Shown here: in pieces, positions 44,694-53,852 of the stretch
How positions within the stretch are numbered: the first letter of the stretch is position 1
Layout of the letters: each line of letters opens with the position of its first letter
Assembly (NCBI GenBank): GCA_900541965.1
Contig: UQLN01000018.1
Location: forward strand, 11,388-75,387
Origin: an uncultured Parabacteroides sp.
GTDB taxonomy: Bacteria; Bacteroidota; Bacteroidia; Bacteroidales; Tannerellaceae
DNA length: 64,000 bases
Direction of reading: 5' to 3'
The notes under the pieces: generated by a model
Told to the model about the DNA's origin: nothing
Seen by the model: the letters and a program-made list of their open reading frames with translations, nothing else
Databases searched by the model: none
Made by a program: the position numbers and the translations under genes

Positions 44694-45953
44694 TCATAGT
44701 ATGCTTACTATATATTCCCCAAATTCCTTTGTACCCATCGACTTTCCATCCGGCATAAAACGAGCCAGGTCATGAGTCGCTTTTCCTTCCGAAAAGGCAC
44801 GTTCAAGCGCTGCCGTAATCAACAGGGCTGCTTCATTCCATCCCATATATTCGAGCATCATCACAGAGGATAATATCAGCGAACAGGGATTCACCACATT
44901 CTTCCCTGCAATATTCGGAGCCGTGCCGTGGGTGGCTTCAAAGATTGCATAACCGCTGTCGTAATTGATATTGGCTCCCGGTGCGATACCGATACCGCCC
45001 ACCATAGCAGCCAACTGGTCGGAGATATAGTCTCCGTTCAGGTTCAGTGTCGCTATGACTGAATATTCTTCGGGTATAAGCAATGTATTTTGCAGGAATG
45101 CATCGGCTATCACGTCTTTTATAACCACCTTGCCTTCATTCTCCGCGTCCAGCAAAGCCCGGGCTGCCGCATCCTCACCCTTTTCCTTCTTTATCTTGTC
45201 GTATTGCTGCCAGGTAAATGTTTTATCCGGAAACTCCCGTTCTGCCAAAGCATAGCCCCATAGTTTGAAACCTCCTTCGGTAAACTTCATTATATTCCCC
45301 TTATGTACCAGTGTGACACTCGGCAGATGATGTACCAGGGCATATTCTATGGCAGCACGCACCAGACGCTCCGTACCTTCAATAGATACCGGCTTCACTC
45401 CAAATGCTGAGGTTTCGGGGAAACGAACCTTGGATACACCCATCTCTTCCGTAAGGAAACGAAGGAACTTTTCAGCCTCGGGAGTGCCCTGTTGCCATTC
45501 GATACCGGCATAAATATCTTCCGTATTCTCACGGAAAATGTACATATCCACTTTTTCCGGTTCTTTAATCGGAGTCACGATTCCTTTAAACCAGCGGACG
45601 GGACGCAGGCAAACAAACAAATCGAGTGTCTGGCGAAGTGCCACGTTCAGGGAACGGATACCTCCGCCAATAGGCGTTGTAAGCGGGCCTTTAATGCCTA
45701 TCATATACTCGCGGAAAGCCTCCATCGTTTCGTCAGGCAACCAGCTGCCTGTCTGTTTAAATGCTTTTTCGCCTGCCAGGACTTCTTTCCATTCGATGAA
45801 ACGGCTGCAACCATAGGCCCTGTCTACTGCCGCATTCACGATACGTTGGCTGACGGGAGTTATCTCCGCTCCCACTCCATCTCCTTCTATATAGGGGATG
45901 GTTACTTTATTGGGGACAACCAATCGTCCCTCTTTTTTTACAATCTTCTCCAT
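44694..45953 (-). CDS. icd: Isocitrate dehydrogenase (NADP-type)
   Basis: 419 residues. TTPIGGGIRSLNVALRQTLDLFVCLRPVRW is the substrate-binding stretch with Ser and Arg residues, and ENTEDIYAGIEW plus IADAFLQN contain the metal ligands. The C-terminal GTAPNIAGKNVVNP region fits the homodimeric bacterial family. It makes 2-oxoglutarate for glutamate synthesis. Confidence 0.95.
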   Translation of the reverse strand: MEKIVKKEGRLVVPNKVTIPYIEGDGVGAEITPVSQRIVNAAVDRAYGCSRFIEWKEVLAGEKAFKQTGSWLPDETMEAFREYMIGIKGPLTTPIGGGIRSLNVALRQTLDLFVCLRPVRWFKGIVTPIKEPEKVDMYIFRENTEDIYAGIEWQQGTPEAEKFLRFLTEEMGVSKVRFPETSAFGVKPVSIEGTERLVRAAIEYALVHHLPSVTLVHKGNIMKFTEGGFKLWGYALAEREFPDKTFTWQQYDKIKKEKGEDAAARALLDAENEGKVVIKDVIADAFLQNTLLIPEEYSVIATLNLNGDYISDQLAAMVGGIGIAPGANINYDSGYAIFEATHGTAPNIAGKNVVNPCSLILSSVMMLEYMGWNEAALLITAALERAFSEGKATHDLARFMPDGKSMGTKEFGEYIVSIL

Positions 45954-45987
45954 AAGCTATCTATTTGTTATTTCCCCGGTTATTTTT

Positions 45988-46102
45988 TATACGACATCCG
46001 TATGCGGGCGTATACGATACCCATATGCTCTCGTATATGATGGTCGTATCCCCTCGCATACGACAACCGTATACGAAGGCATACGTGTATCGTATATCGG
46101 AA
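45988..46102. repeat. Five tandem 23-bp near-palindromic units (array D)
   Basis: Units start at 45988, 46011, 46034, 46057 and 46080; each is 23 bp and begins (t/c)ATA(c/t)G, with CGTAT in the middle. The word TCGTATACGA is itself palindromic. It occupies most of the 158-bp gap between the acn stop and the icd start. Confidence 0.8.
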
Positions 46103-46111
46103 TACTACTTA

Positions 46112-48358
46112 TCAATGTGCGGCATTCAATGCAGAACCGGCTTTAAACCAGTTAATCTGCAAATCATTATACGTATGGTTTACCTGGAAGGACTCTTCCG
46201 TTCCGTCGGCATGATAGAGGATAGCCGTAAGCGGCTGTCCGGGTTCGAAGTGTTGCAGACCGACAATCGAGATACGGTCTTCCTCGCGTATTTTCTGATA
46301 ATCATCCTTATCTTCAAATGTGAGGGCAAGCATTCCCTGCTTCTTCAGGTTCGTTTCATGGATACGGGCAAAACTCTTGGCAAGGATAACCTTTACATTC
46401 AGGAAACGGGGTTCCATAGCGGCATGTTCGCGGGAAGAACCTTCCCCGTAATTTTCTTCCGCTACGACAATAGATGAAATACCTTTTGCCTTATATTGTT
46501 TGGCTACGGCCGATACGGCTTCATACTGGTTCGTCAACTGGTTCAGGACACTGTTCGTCTTTCCGTTGAAAGCATTTACGGCCCCCATCAGCATATTGTC
46601 CGATATGTTTTCCAGATGACCACGGAAACGCAGCCACGGGCCTGCCATCGAGATATGGTCGGTCGTACATTTTCCTTCCGCTTTCAGAAGAAGCGGCATT
46701 TGCAATAAGTCTTTGCCATCCCACGGGGCAAACGGATGGAGTTCCTGCAAACGGGAAGAATCGGGGGAGATAACCACCTTCACATGTTTTCCGGTCGGAG
46801 CAAGATAACCGTTATCCTTTACGGCAAATCCCTGAGGCGGGAAGTCCGTGCCTTTCGGTTCTTTCAGTTTCACTTCGCGGCCGTCTTCTGTTTTCAATGT
46901 ATCGGTCAACGGGTTGAAACAAAGGTCGCCGGCTATCGTCAGCGCCAGTGTCAGCTCCGGTGAAGCGACAAAAGCATGTGTATTCGGATTCCCGTCCGCA
47001 CGTTTAGCGAAGTTACGGTTAAAGGAGGTGACGATAGAGTTCTTGCGTGTATTGTCGTCGGTATGGCGTTTCCACTGTCCGATACAAGGACCACAGGCAT
47101 TCGCCATGATAGTGGCGCCGATTTTTTCAAAGTCGCCGATGATACCGTCGCGTTCAGCCGTATACCGGATTTGTTCCGAGCCCGGATTAATAATCAGCGG
47201 GGAAACTACCGGAATCTTATCCTCACCCGCCTGACGGGCAATAGATACGGCACGGCTTAAGTCCTGATAGGAAGAGTTGGTACACGAACCGATTAGGCCT
47301 ACTTCCATCTTACGGGGCCATCCGTTTTCCTTTACCTTGGCGGCAAATTCCGAAATCGGAGTAGCTGCATCCGGAGTGAAAGGACCGTTAATATAAGGTT
47401 CCAGTTCGGATAAATCGATTACAATTACGCGGTCGTAATAATCGTCCGGAGTAGCACGGACTTCCTCGTCTGCCATCAGATAATCGGCGATAGCCGTTGC
47501 AGAAGCTGCAATCGTATCACGTCCTGTGGCACGCAGGTATTCTGCCATATTCGCATCAAACGGGAACAAAGAAGTGGTAGCCCCAACTTCAGCCCCCATA
47601 TTGCATATCGTAGCTTTTCCGGTAGCGGACAAAGAAGAAGCGCCCGGACCGAAATATTCGATAATGGCATTTGTCCCACCCTTCACGGTCAGGATACCTG
47701 CCAGTTTAAGAATCACATCCTTCGGCGATGCCCAGCCATTCAATTCGCCGGTCAGTTTAACACCGATGAGTTTCGGCATCTTCAGTTCCCATTCCATGCC
47801 GGTCATCACATCCACTGCGTCGGCACCTCCTACACCGATAGCGACCATACCCAGTCCCCCGGCATTCGGAGTGTGAGAATCCGTCCCTACCATCATCCCG
47901 CCGGGGAATGCATAGTTTTCGAGCACTACCTGATGAATGATACCTGCTCCGGGTTTCCAGAAACCGATACCGTACTTGTCGGAAACGGACTTGAGGAAAT
48001 CGTATACTTCGCTATTCCCTTTTGTTGCGGTTTCAATATCGGCTTTTGCTCCGATGTTCGCCTGTATCAGGTGGTCGCAATGCACCGTGGCAGGAACAGC
48101 CGATTTATCTTTCCCGGCATTCATAAATTGCAGTAATGCCATTTGTGCCGTGGCATCCTGCATAGCCACACGGTCGGGACGGAAATTCACATAATCCGTT
48201 CCCCGCTTATAAAGCCGGATTTCATTCGCATCATATAAATGCGCATACAGGATTTTTTCGGCCAGTGTCATCGGTCGTCCTATTCTCTTACGGGCTGCAT
48301 CCACCCGCTTGGGAAAGTTAGCATAAAAACTTTCCAGCATTTCCAAGTCGTACACCAT
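46112..48358 (-). CDS. acnA: Aconitate hydratase (mitochondrial-type)
   Basis: 748 residues. The 4Fe-4S cysteines lie in GSCTNSSYQDL and NACGPCIGQW; GTDSHTPNAGGLGM and EENYGEGSSREHAA complete the active site. Converts citrate to isocitrate through cis-aconitate. First gene of the acn-icd-gltA set, although the repeat array of 158 bp after it may separate transcripts. Confidence 0.96.
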   Translation of the reverse strand: MVYDLEMLESFYANFPKRVDAARKRIGRPMTLAEKILYAHLYDANEIRLYKRGTDYVNFRPDRVAMQDATAQMALLQFMNAGKDKSAVPATVHCDHLIQANIGAKADIETATKGNSEVYDFLKSVSDKYGIGFWKPGAGIIHQVVLENYAFPGGMMVGTDSHTPNAGGLGMVAIGVGGADAVDVMTGMEWELKMPKLIGVKLTGELNGWASPKDVILKLAGILTVKGGTNAIIEYFGPGASSLSATGKATICNMGAEVGATTSLFPFDANMAEYLRATGRDTIAASATAIADYLMADEEVRATPDDYYDRVIVIDLSELEPYINGPFTPDAATPISEFAAKVKENGWPRKMEVGLIGSCTNSSYQDLSRAVSIARQAGEDKIPVVSPLIINPGSEQIRYTAERDGIIGDFEKIGATIMANACGPCIGQWKRHTDDNTRKNSIVTSFNRNFAKRADGNPNTHAFVASPELTLALTIAGDLCFNPLTDTLKTEDGREVKLKEPKGTDFPPQGFAVKDNGYLAPTGKHVKVVISPDSSRLQELHPFAPWDGKDLLQMPLLLKAEGKCTTDHISMAGPWLRFRGHLENISDNMLMGAVNAFNGKTNSVLNQLTNQYEAVSAVAKQYKAKGISSIVVAEENYGEGSSREHAAMEPRFLNVKVILAKSFARIHETNLKKQGMLALTFEDKDDYQKIREEDRISIVGLQHFEPGQPLTAILYHADGTEESFQVNHTYNDLQINWFKAGSALNAAH

Positions 48359-48395
48359 ATCTATCTGTTTTTTGTTTGTTCACAATCGCTTTTTG

Positions 48396-48403
48396 CAAAT
48401 ATA
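48396..48403 (-). promoter_or_regulatory. acnA: -7 element of acn
   Basis: Minus-strand TATATTTG, 37 bp before the acn ATG, fits TAnnTTTG. Confidence 0.55.
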
Positions 48404-48603
48404 TCTTCCCGTAAGCAATAAAGATGTAATATATATGACTTCACGGTATTTTCGTTTTTAACAAAAATAATATTTATATAAACACCTTTTGTTCAATAAT
48501 TTCTATGGAATGATAGAGGGTGTTTATATCGGCGTGTTCATAAATAAAACGTTGTCCGGTGTCATTTTGTTTACAACAGACCGGATGAAATTCAATTTTT
48601 TCA

Positions 48604-48611
48604 TATCTTTG
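48604..48611 (+). promoter_or_regulatory. -7 element of the riboswitch transcript
   Basis: TATCTTTG on the plus strand just before the riboswitch aptamer begins; transcription would start near 48617. Confidence 0.6.
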
Positions 48612-48850
48612 CTCCCGCTTCGGTGATATAAACCATATCCGATGGTTTGTATAAAAGGGAATCCGGTTCAAGTCCGGAACAGTGCCCGCTACTGTAAAGC
48701 CTATACGATAACGGAGAGTTCTCCAATGCCACTGTCTATCGACGGGAAGGCTGCTCTCCAAAGGCTAAGTCAGGAAACCTGCCAGGCAAAAAGTAATATC
48801 ATTCTCCCGGGGTCAGGAGGGTTTATTAAAAACACTATTATCTCTTTTTA
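48612..48850 (+). promoter_or_regulatory. Cobalamin riboswitch
   Basis: The aptamer core GGTTCAAGTCCGGAACAGT (48665-48683) and GCCCGCTACTGT match cobalamin riboswitches, and agtcaggaaacctgcc at 48768-48783 is an exact B12 box. After it, ctcccggggtcaggag (48804-48821) can form a hairpin ahead of the first ORF at 48851, a likely expression platform. High B12 is expected to shut down the genes that follow. Confidence 0.95.
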
Positions 48851-49027
48851 ATGGAAAAAAGATGTCTGCTGGCAGCCTTTGCTATGGGTTGCAGCGTGAA
48901 TATGCTTTTTGCACAAGTATCTTCACAAGGGAGTATTATCCTACCTCATCAATCAGTCTGCATTATTGATGATGCAAACCTTTGTTTTCGTATGCATCCA
49001 TATGAATCTCGTTTATGTATATCATAA
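48851..49027 (+). CDS. Small exported peptide downstream of the B12 riboswitch
   Basis: 58 residues. The N-terminus (MEKRCLLAAFAMGCSVNMLFAQ) is a credible signal peptide with cleavage after Ala or Gln. The remaining 36 residues contain three Cys and no known domain. It is the first ORF after the riboswitch and 50 bp before the chelatase gene. It could be a small secreted or periplasmic binding protein, or the remnant of a receptor N-terminus left by a deletion. Its position and signal support a real gene; nothing supports a function. Confidence 0.5.
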   Translation: MEKRCLLAAFAMGCSVNMLFAQVSSQGSIILPHQSVCIIDDANLCFRMHPYESRLCIS

Positions 49028-49077
49028 TAAACTAAGATAAATGCATATTCAATTAGAAACCATACAAAACAATTCAT

Positions 49078-50013
49078 ATGAAGAATCTATTCAAAACTAT
49101 TTTATTACCCACCTGCTTATTTCTATTCAGTACAATATCCATACACGCAGAAGGCAATTTTATTAAGTCAGACATCTTTGCAACAACAGAACCGGGTGAC
49201 AAAGTTGCTATTTTAATGGTCCATTTCGGTACTACCCATAGCGATACGAACGAACGGACCATCGAAGCCATCAACAAGAAAATGGCAGAAGCCTTTCCCG
49301 GTACGGAAGTCCGTGAAGCCTGGACATCCCGCATTGTTATCTACCGCCTGAAGAAACGTGGTATACAAAAGCTGAATCCGGACGAAGCATTGAAACAATT
49401 AAAAGCGGAAGGATACACACACATCATTATCCAGTCGTCCAATATTATCGAAGGCATAGAAATGGAATCCTTGCGCAAGGATATCGCTTTGTGGGAAAAA
49501 GAATTCAAAGAAATCAGAATAGGAACACCGCTTCTCTACTCTCCCGCCGACTATGAAGCGGTGATTGATGCCGTAACCAAAAAAGGAGCAAAAGAAGGAG
49601 CTACTCTCCTGGTTGGACACGGTACGTATACCCCCGCTACCGCACAATATGCAATGACGGATTATATGTTGAAGGCTAAAGGATTCAACAATTTCATTGT
49701 GGGAACAATAGAAGGCTATCCATCATTCGATGATGCTGCCATCCAACTGAAAAAGAGCGGAGTAAAAAAAGTAATGTTAATGCCATTTATGTTTGTTGCC
49801 GGCGAACATGCCAAGAATGACATTGCCGATGACTGGAAAAGCCAACTGGAAGAACAAGGATACCAAGTAACAGTGCTTATGGAAGGGCTTGGAGAAAACC
49901 CTGACATACAAAGTATATTCATAGACCATGCCCGCTTTGCCGCAAACCATAAATATCTGGAAATTACAGCAAAGAAAAAGGAGTATGCCAAAGGAAAAGA
50001 GAAATACGAATAA
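49078..50013 (+). CDS. cbiK: Exported sirohydrochlorin cobaltochelatase-like protein (CbiK/IhtB type)
   Basis: 311 residues. A signal peptide (ending SIHA) is followed by a CbiK fold: MVHFGTTHSDTNERTI near the start, LLVGHGTYTPA with His181, and FMFVAGEHAKNDIADDW with His244, the two metal-binding histidines of CbiK. Export is unusual, since the cytosolic enzyme inserts cobalt into sirohydrochlorin; periplasmic forms occur in Desulfovibrio, and the P. gingivalis haem-binding IhtB belongs to this group. A TonB receptor gene follows. It may insert or remove metal in tetrapyrroles at uptake. Confidence 0.9.
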   Translation: MKNLFKTILLPTCLFLFSTISIHAEGNFIKSDIFATTEPGDKVAILMVHFGTTHSDTNERTIEAINKKMAEAFPGTEVREAWTSRIVIYRLKKRGIQKLNPDEALKQLKAEGYTHIIIQSSNIIEGIEMESLRKDIALWEKEFKEIRIGTPLLYSPADYEAVIDAVTKKGAKEGATLLVGHGTYTPATAQYAMTDYMLKAKGFNNFIVGTIEGYPSFDDAAIQLKKSGVKKVMLMPFMFVAGEHAKNDIADDWKSQLEEQGYQVTVLMEGLGENPDIQSIFIDHARFAANHKYLEITAKKKEYAKGKEKYE

Positions 50014-50032
50014 TCGGAGATATCAAATGTAT

Positions 50033-52342
50033 ATGAAAAAGAGTATTACCATTTTATTTTTAGCCGCGTTACAACTGACAAACGTATACGCACAACGTCA
50101 TGATAAAAAAGAATATACGAACTTTGCCGATACGACATTCAATATTAACGAAGTCGTTATACAAAGTTCCGTAAACAAACGGACAGAAGTTTTAAAAATG
50201 CCCGTTCCCTTGAAAGAGATGCCAATCGCCGTATCGCAGGTATCTCCCCGATTAATCCAGGATTTGTCCCTGACCACCCTGCAAACGGCCACCCGTTATG
50301 CCACAGGTGTAAAACCGATCAACACATACGGTGGTTTCCAGACATTCAAACTGAGGGGATTCTATGACTTTGTACTTATGACCGACGGCGTACGCGACGA
50401 ACGCCATAACCTGTCACAATCCGCAACCTCCACCTCTACCGCTGCGGTAGAAAAAATAGAAGTGCTGAAAGGACCGGCATCTGTTCTATATGGTCACTCC
50501 GCCTTAGGGGGTGTCATCAACGTCATGAGAAAGCAACCTTCTGCAGAAACACATATCAATGCCGAAGCCGGAGCAGCAAGCTGGGGACGCTACAACGTAC
50601 AAGTCGGAGGAAGCGGAGCCATCAGCAAAAAACTAAACCTGCGTTTCGATGCATCCATCGCCGACGGGGAAGGATGGCGCAGTTCCTACGACCGTGCAGC
50701 AAATCTCTATGCAGCACTCGATTACAATATCGACCATCGTAACAAACTGGAATTCAAAGTAGGTGGAAACAACGACTGGTACGGTACGGAAACCGGTATA
50801 CCTCATGTAAAGAACGACATCTATAACGCTTCCGGTACTAAAATTTATAATGCCGGCGACATGCCTCAGGGTATCGATCTGCGCCAACGTTACAACGACC
50901 CCGCCGACTTTCTTACCCACAAAGGTTATAATGCCACTGCCAAATGGAAACATATCATCAACAAAGACTGGAAACTGACCGAATACCTCTCCTACTTTGA
51001 CGATGATAACGACTATTTCAATACTGAATCCCTGGCATTCTTGACTTCCGATACGCCTAAAAAAGGATATGAAAACTACTATATGAACGGCGACAAGAAA
51101 GTATATATCTGCCTCGACTCCATCCGTAGAAATTCGCCTTTACGTTTCGCCTACCATGCAAAAGTATTGCAGAACCAGTTCGACGTAACCGGTAAATTCA
51201 AAACCGGAGGAATCGAACACAACATCGTAACCGGATATACCTTCACTTTAATGAACCGGAACGGTTATTCCGCTTCTGTTGGAGCTACAGGAAAAGACGG
51301 TTGGGGACCCGGAAAACAGGCTGTCATCTCTACCATCAATCCACTGCTGAACCAAGGTGCTTTTGAAACGAAGTTCTCTTCAAAAACCTATCTGTATGAA
51401 TATATCCATGGCGTATTCGTCCAGGATTATATCAAATTCATTCCCCAGTTACGTACTTTAATCGGTTTGAGATACGACCGGTACGACCGATATTATCAGA
51501 AAGCGACAACAGATAATAAAGAGGTACTGGAAAAAGGTGACAAATCACACCTGAAGAACAACTCTGTTACCTGGCGTGTCGGTCTGGTTTACGATATCAA
51601 TGACCAGTTCAACATCTTTGCCTCCGGTACAAACTATTTCAAACCGAGCCGTACCATTGCCAACGATGCGACTATCTACATCAATAATAAAGGAGAACGC
51701 ATCTATCCGAACGGAGACAATATCTTCGATCCGGAAACAGGTTACCAGTTTGAATTCGGTTCCCACCTCGACCTGGCAAACAGCCTGCAGGTAAACCTTG
51801 CAACCTACTATATCCGTAAGAACAATATGGTACAAAACCTGGGAACCTACGAAGACATGCGAATCTCCGGACAGGTAGGGTCTGCCGATTCCAAAGGTCT
51901 GGAACTGGATGTAAACTACAGCCCTGTCAAAGATTTGAGTATCACAGCCGGTTACACATTCAACGTAACAAAATACCGTGAATATGCAACCAACGACTAT
52001 ATGACAAACGACCTGAAAGGCAAATACCACACACAAGCTCCTAAACACATGGCTTACGGATGGGTCTTCTACGATTTCTCCAGCCGGACATTAAACGGAC
52101 TTTCAGTGGCTGTCGGAGCTGAATACTCATCCAAGGCATTTGCTACGGCGGACAATACGATTGCATACGATCCTTATGCCATCGCCAACCTGATGGCTAA
52201 GTATAAATACCGTAAATATCAAATCAAGGTGAACGTGAACAACCTGTTCAATAAAACATACTTCAGAAATGCGGTAAACAGCACACAGTTCATCCCTGAA
52301 GAAAAGAGAAATGTATCAGTTACATTAGGATTTTATATCTAA
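50033..52342 (+). CDS. TonB-dependent outer-membrane receptor
   Basis: 769 residues from MKKSITILFLAALQLTNVYAQ; a start at 50027 adds two residues, and the frame is open further upstream through the cbiK end. The plug domain includes GGFQTFKLRGFYDFVLMTDGVRDE and VEKIEVLKGPASVLYGHSALGG, matching siderophore-type receptors, and the barrel ends in FYI. No SusC-type extension. Being under B12 control and beside an exported CbiK, its substrate may be a corrinoid, porphyrin or metal chelate rather than a sugar. The substrate is unproven. Confidence 0.93.
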   Translation: MKKSITILFLAALQLTNVYAQRHDKKEYTNFADTTFNINEVVIQSSVNKRTEVLKMPVPLKEMPIAVSQVSPRLIQDLSLTTLQTATRYATGVKPINTYGGFQTFKLRGFYDFVLMTDGVRDERHNLSQSATSTSTAAVEKIEVLKGPASVLYGHSALGGVINVMRKQPSAETHINAEAGAASWGRYNVQVGGSGAISKKLNLRFDASIADGEGWRSSYDRAANLYAALDYNIDHRNKLEFKVGGNNDWYGTETGIPHVKNDIYNASGTKIYNAGDMPQGIDLRQRYNDPADFLTHKGYNATAKWKHIINKDWKLTEYLSYFDDDNDYFNTESLAFLTSDTPKKGYENYYMNGDKKVYICLDSIRRNSPLRFAYHAKVLQNQFDVTGKFKTGGIEHNIVTGYTFTLMNRNGYSASVGATGKDGWGPGKQAVISTINPLLNQGAFETKFSSKTYLYEYIHGVFVQDYIKFIPQLRTLIGLRYDRYDRYYQKATTDNKEVLEKGDKSHLKNNSVTWRVGLVYDINDQFNIFASGTNYFKPSRTIANDATIYINNKGERIYPNGDNIFDPETGYQFEFGSHLDLANSLQVNLATYYIRKNNMVQNLGTYEDMRISGQVGSADSKGLELDVNYSPVKDLSITAGYTFNVTKYREYATNDYMTNDLKGKYHTQAPKHMAYGWVFYDFSSRTLNGLSVAVGAEYSSKAFATADNTIAYDPYAIANLMAKYKYRKYQIKVNVNNLFNKTYFRNAVNSTQFIPEEKRNVSVTLGFYI

Positions 52343-52346
52343 GAAA

Positions 52347-53822
52347 ATGATGAACAGATTCATTATAAAATTACATCGCATACTGGGGACACTCCTCAGT
52401 ATGCTTTTCCTTATGTGGTTCCTGTCCGGCCTCGTTATGATTTACCACACCTTCCCCCGGTTGTCCGTTTCCCGGAAAATGGAAAAACAAGCCGCACTGG
52501 ACAACAACCTGCCCTCCTTGCAACAGCTCCTGTCTACAATAGCTATTCCTTCCGACAGTATCCTGTCACTCAGTGTAGAAAAACAAGCAGGCAAAACAAG
52601 TTTTACATTGAAAACAGCAAGCGATGAAATCCGTTGTTATGCCGATAGCAACCGGATCATCCCCTATACAAAAGTCAACCCTGCACAACTTTCCCTTATT
52701 GCCGCTCCCTATAGCCAGGGAGAAATTGCATCCGTCGACAGCATAAACGCCATCGACGTATGGATACCTTACCCAAGAATGAAAAAAGACATGCCCGTCT
52801 ACAAATTCCACTTTGCCAGTGACAAAAAAGAAACACTCTATCTATCTTCCCGGACTGGTGACGCCCTCCAGCTTACCGATAAGGACAGCCGTTTCTGGGC
52901 ATGGCTGGGACCTATCCCCCATTGGGTCTATGTCGTGACATTACGCGATACGAACAATGGGAAAGCATGGGTGGATACCGTACTTTGGTTATCCGGCTTC
53001 TGTTGCTTTGCCTGCCTGCTCGGTATCATAGTCGGTATCCGGGTGTATTACAGAAACTGGAAAAGAAGTAAGACAATCGCTTCCCCTTATAAAAAACCTG
53101 TTTATAAATGGCATCATATCACCGGTTTCGTATTCGGGCTGTTCGTCCTCACCTGGATGTTCAGCGGATACATGTCCTTACAAAAAGTACCGGAATGGAT
53201 GATTCCCGTACATCACCAGTCGAAAACAGACACAGACATTCAGGGAGGAATCCTCGACCCTGCCGGCTTTCATTCGGACTACAGGCAACTGGTCCGGTCG
53301 TGCGACAGCATCAAACGGATAGAATGGATCCGCATAGGCAACCGGCCCTTGTATAAAGTATATACAGACAACACTACCCGCCTGATGACAGTATCCGGTT
53401 CATATCCCCGGCTGTTCACACTCGACAAAGACTTCTGTAAGAAGCTGGTGCAAGCAATCCACCCGGAAAATAATTTATCCGCCGAAGAAATTACAGCATA
53501 CGATAACCATTATATCTCCCGGAAGAAAGCACTTCCCCTACCGGTCTATCGTGTACAAGTGGACAACAAAGACCGGAGTGCCTATTACATCGAACCCCAA
53601 ACCGGATACACCCGCTATTACAATAACAATACACGTATGCGTCATTTCCTCTATATGGGACTGCATACACTCTATTTCCCCTGGATGGCCAACCATACCC
53701 TTCTCTGGAGTATAATGGTCTGGATACTAATGACAGGCGGAACCATATGCTCGGCAACCGGCGTATGGCTTGGATTTAAATACATCAAAAGAAAATCAAG
53801 AAGAAAGAAGAGACAAGAATAA
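52347..53822 (+). CDS. PepSY-domain transmembrane protein
   Basis: 491 residues with four membrane segments (about 10-32, 208-230, 255-278, 445-470) and two periplasmic loops that fit PepSY domains. The first segment contains RILGTLLSMLFLMWFLSGLVM and the third KWHHITGFVFGLFVLTWMFSGYMS, both with the family's conserved His. Related proteins include siderophore- and haem-linked reductases. It is 4 bp after the receptor gene and probably acts on the same ligand, for example by reducing its metal. Confidence 0.87.
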   Translation: MMNRFIIKLHRILGTLLSMLFLMWFLSGLVMIYHTFPRLSVSRKMEKQAALDNNLPSLQQLLSTIAIPSDSILSLSVEKQAGKTSFTLKTASDEIRCYADSNRIIPYTKVNPAQLSLIAAPYSQGEIASVDSINAIDVWIPYPRMKKDMPVYKFHFASDKKETLYLSSRTGDALQLTDKDSRFWAWLGPIPHWVYVVTLRDTNNGKAWVDTVLWLSGFCCFACLLGIIVGIRVYYRNWKRSKTIASPYKKPVYKWHHITGFVFGLFVLTWMFSGYMSLQKVPEWMIPVHHQSKTDTDIQGGILDPAGFHSDYRQLVRSCDSIKRIEWIRIGNRPLYKVYTDNTTRLMTVSGSYPRLFTLDKDFCKKLVQAIHPENNLSAEEITAYDNHYISRKKALPLPVYRVQVDNKDRSAYYIEPQTGYTRYYNNNTRMRHFLYMGLHTLYFPWMANHTLLWSIMVWILMTGGTICSATGVWLGFKYIKRKSRRKKRQE

Positions 53823-53827
53823 ATTAT

Positions 53828-53835
53828 ATCTTTGA
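53828..53835 (+). promoter_or_regulatory. Internal promoter before the corrin genes
   Basis: TATCTTTG fits TAnnTTTG and lies in the 30-bp gap between the PepSY stop and the cobJ ATG at 53853. No clear -33 element. It would free the corrin genes from the riboswitch. Confidence 0.45.
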
Positions 53836-53852
53836 CTTAAATATCAACAACA

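Noticed and set aside
48665..48683. GGTTCAAGTCC read as a tRNA T-loop
   Set aside because: No acceptor stem or anticodon arm; the surroundings and the B12 box show a cobalamin riboswitch.
49928..50032. Upstream start for the TonB receptor inside cbiK
   Set aside because: It overlaps the chelatase C-terminus in another frame; the signal peptide begins at 50033 (or 50027).
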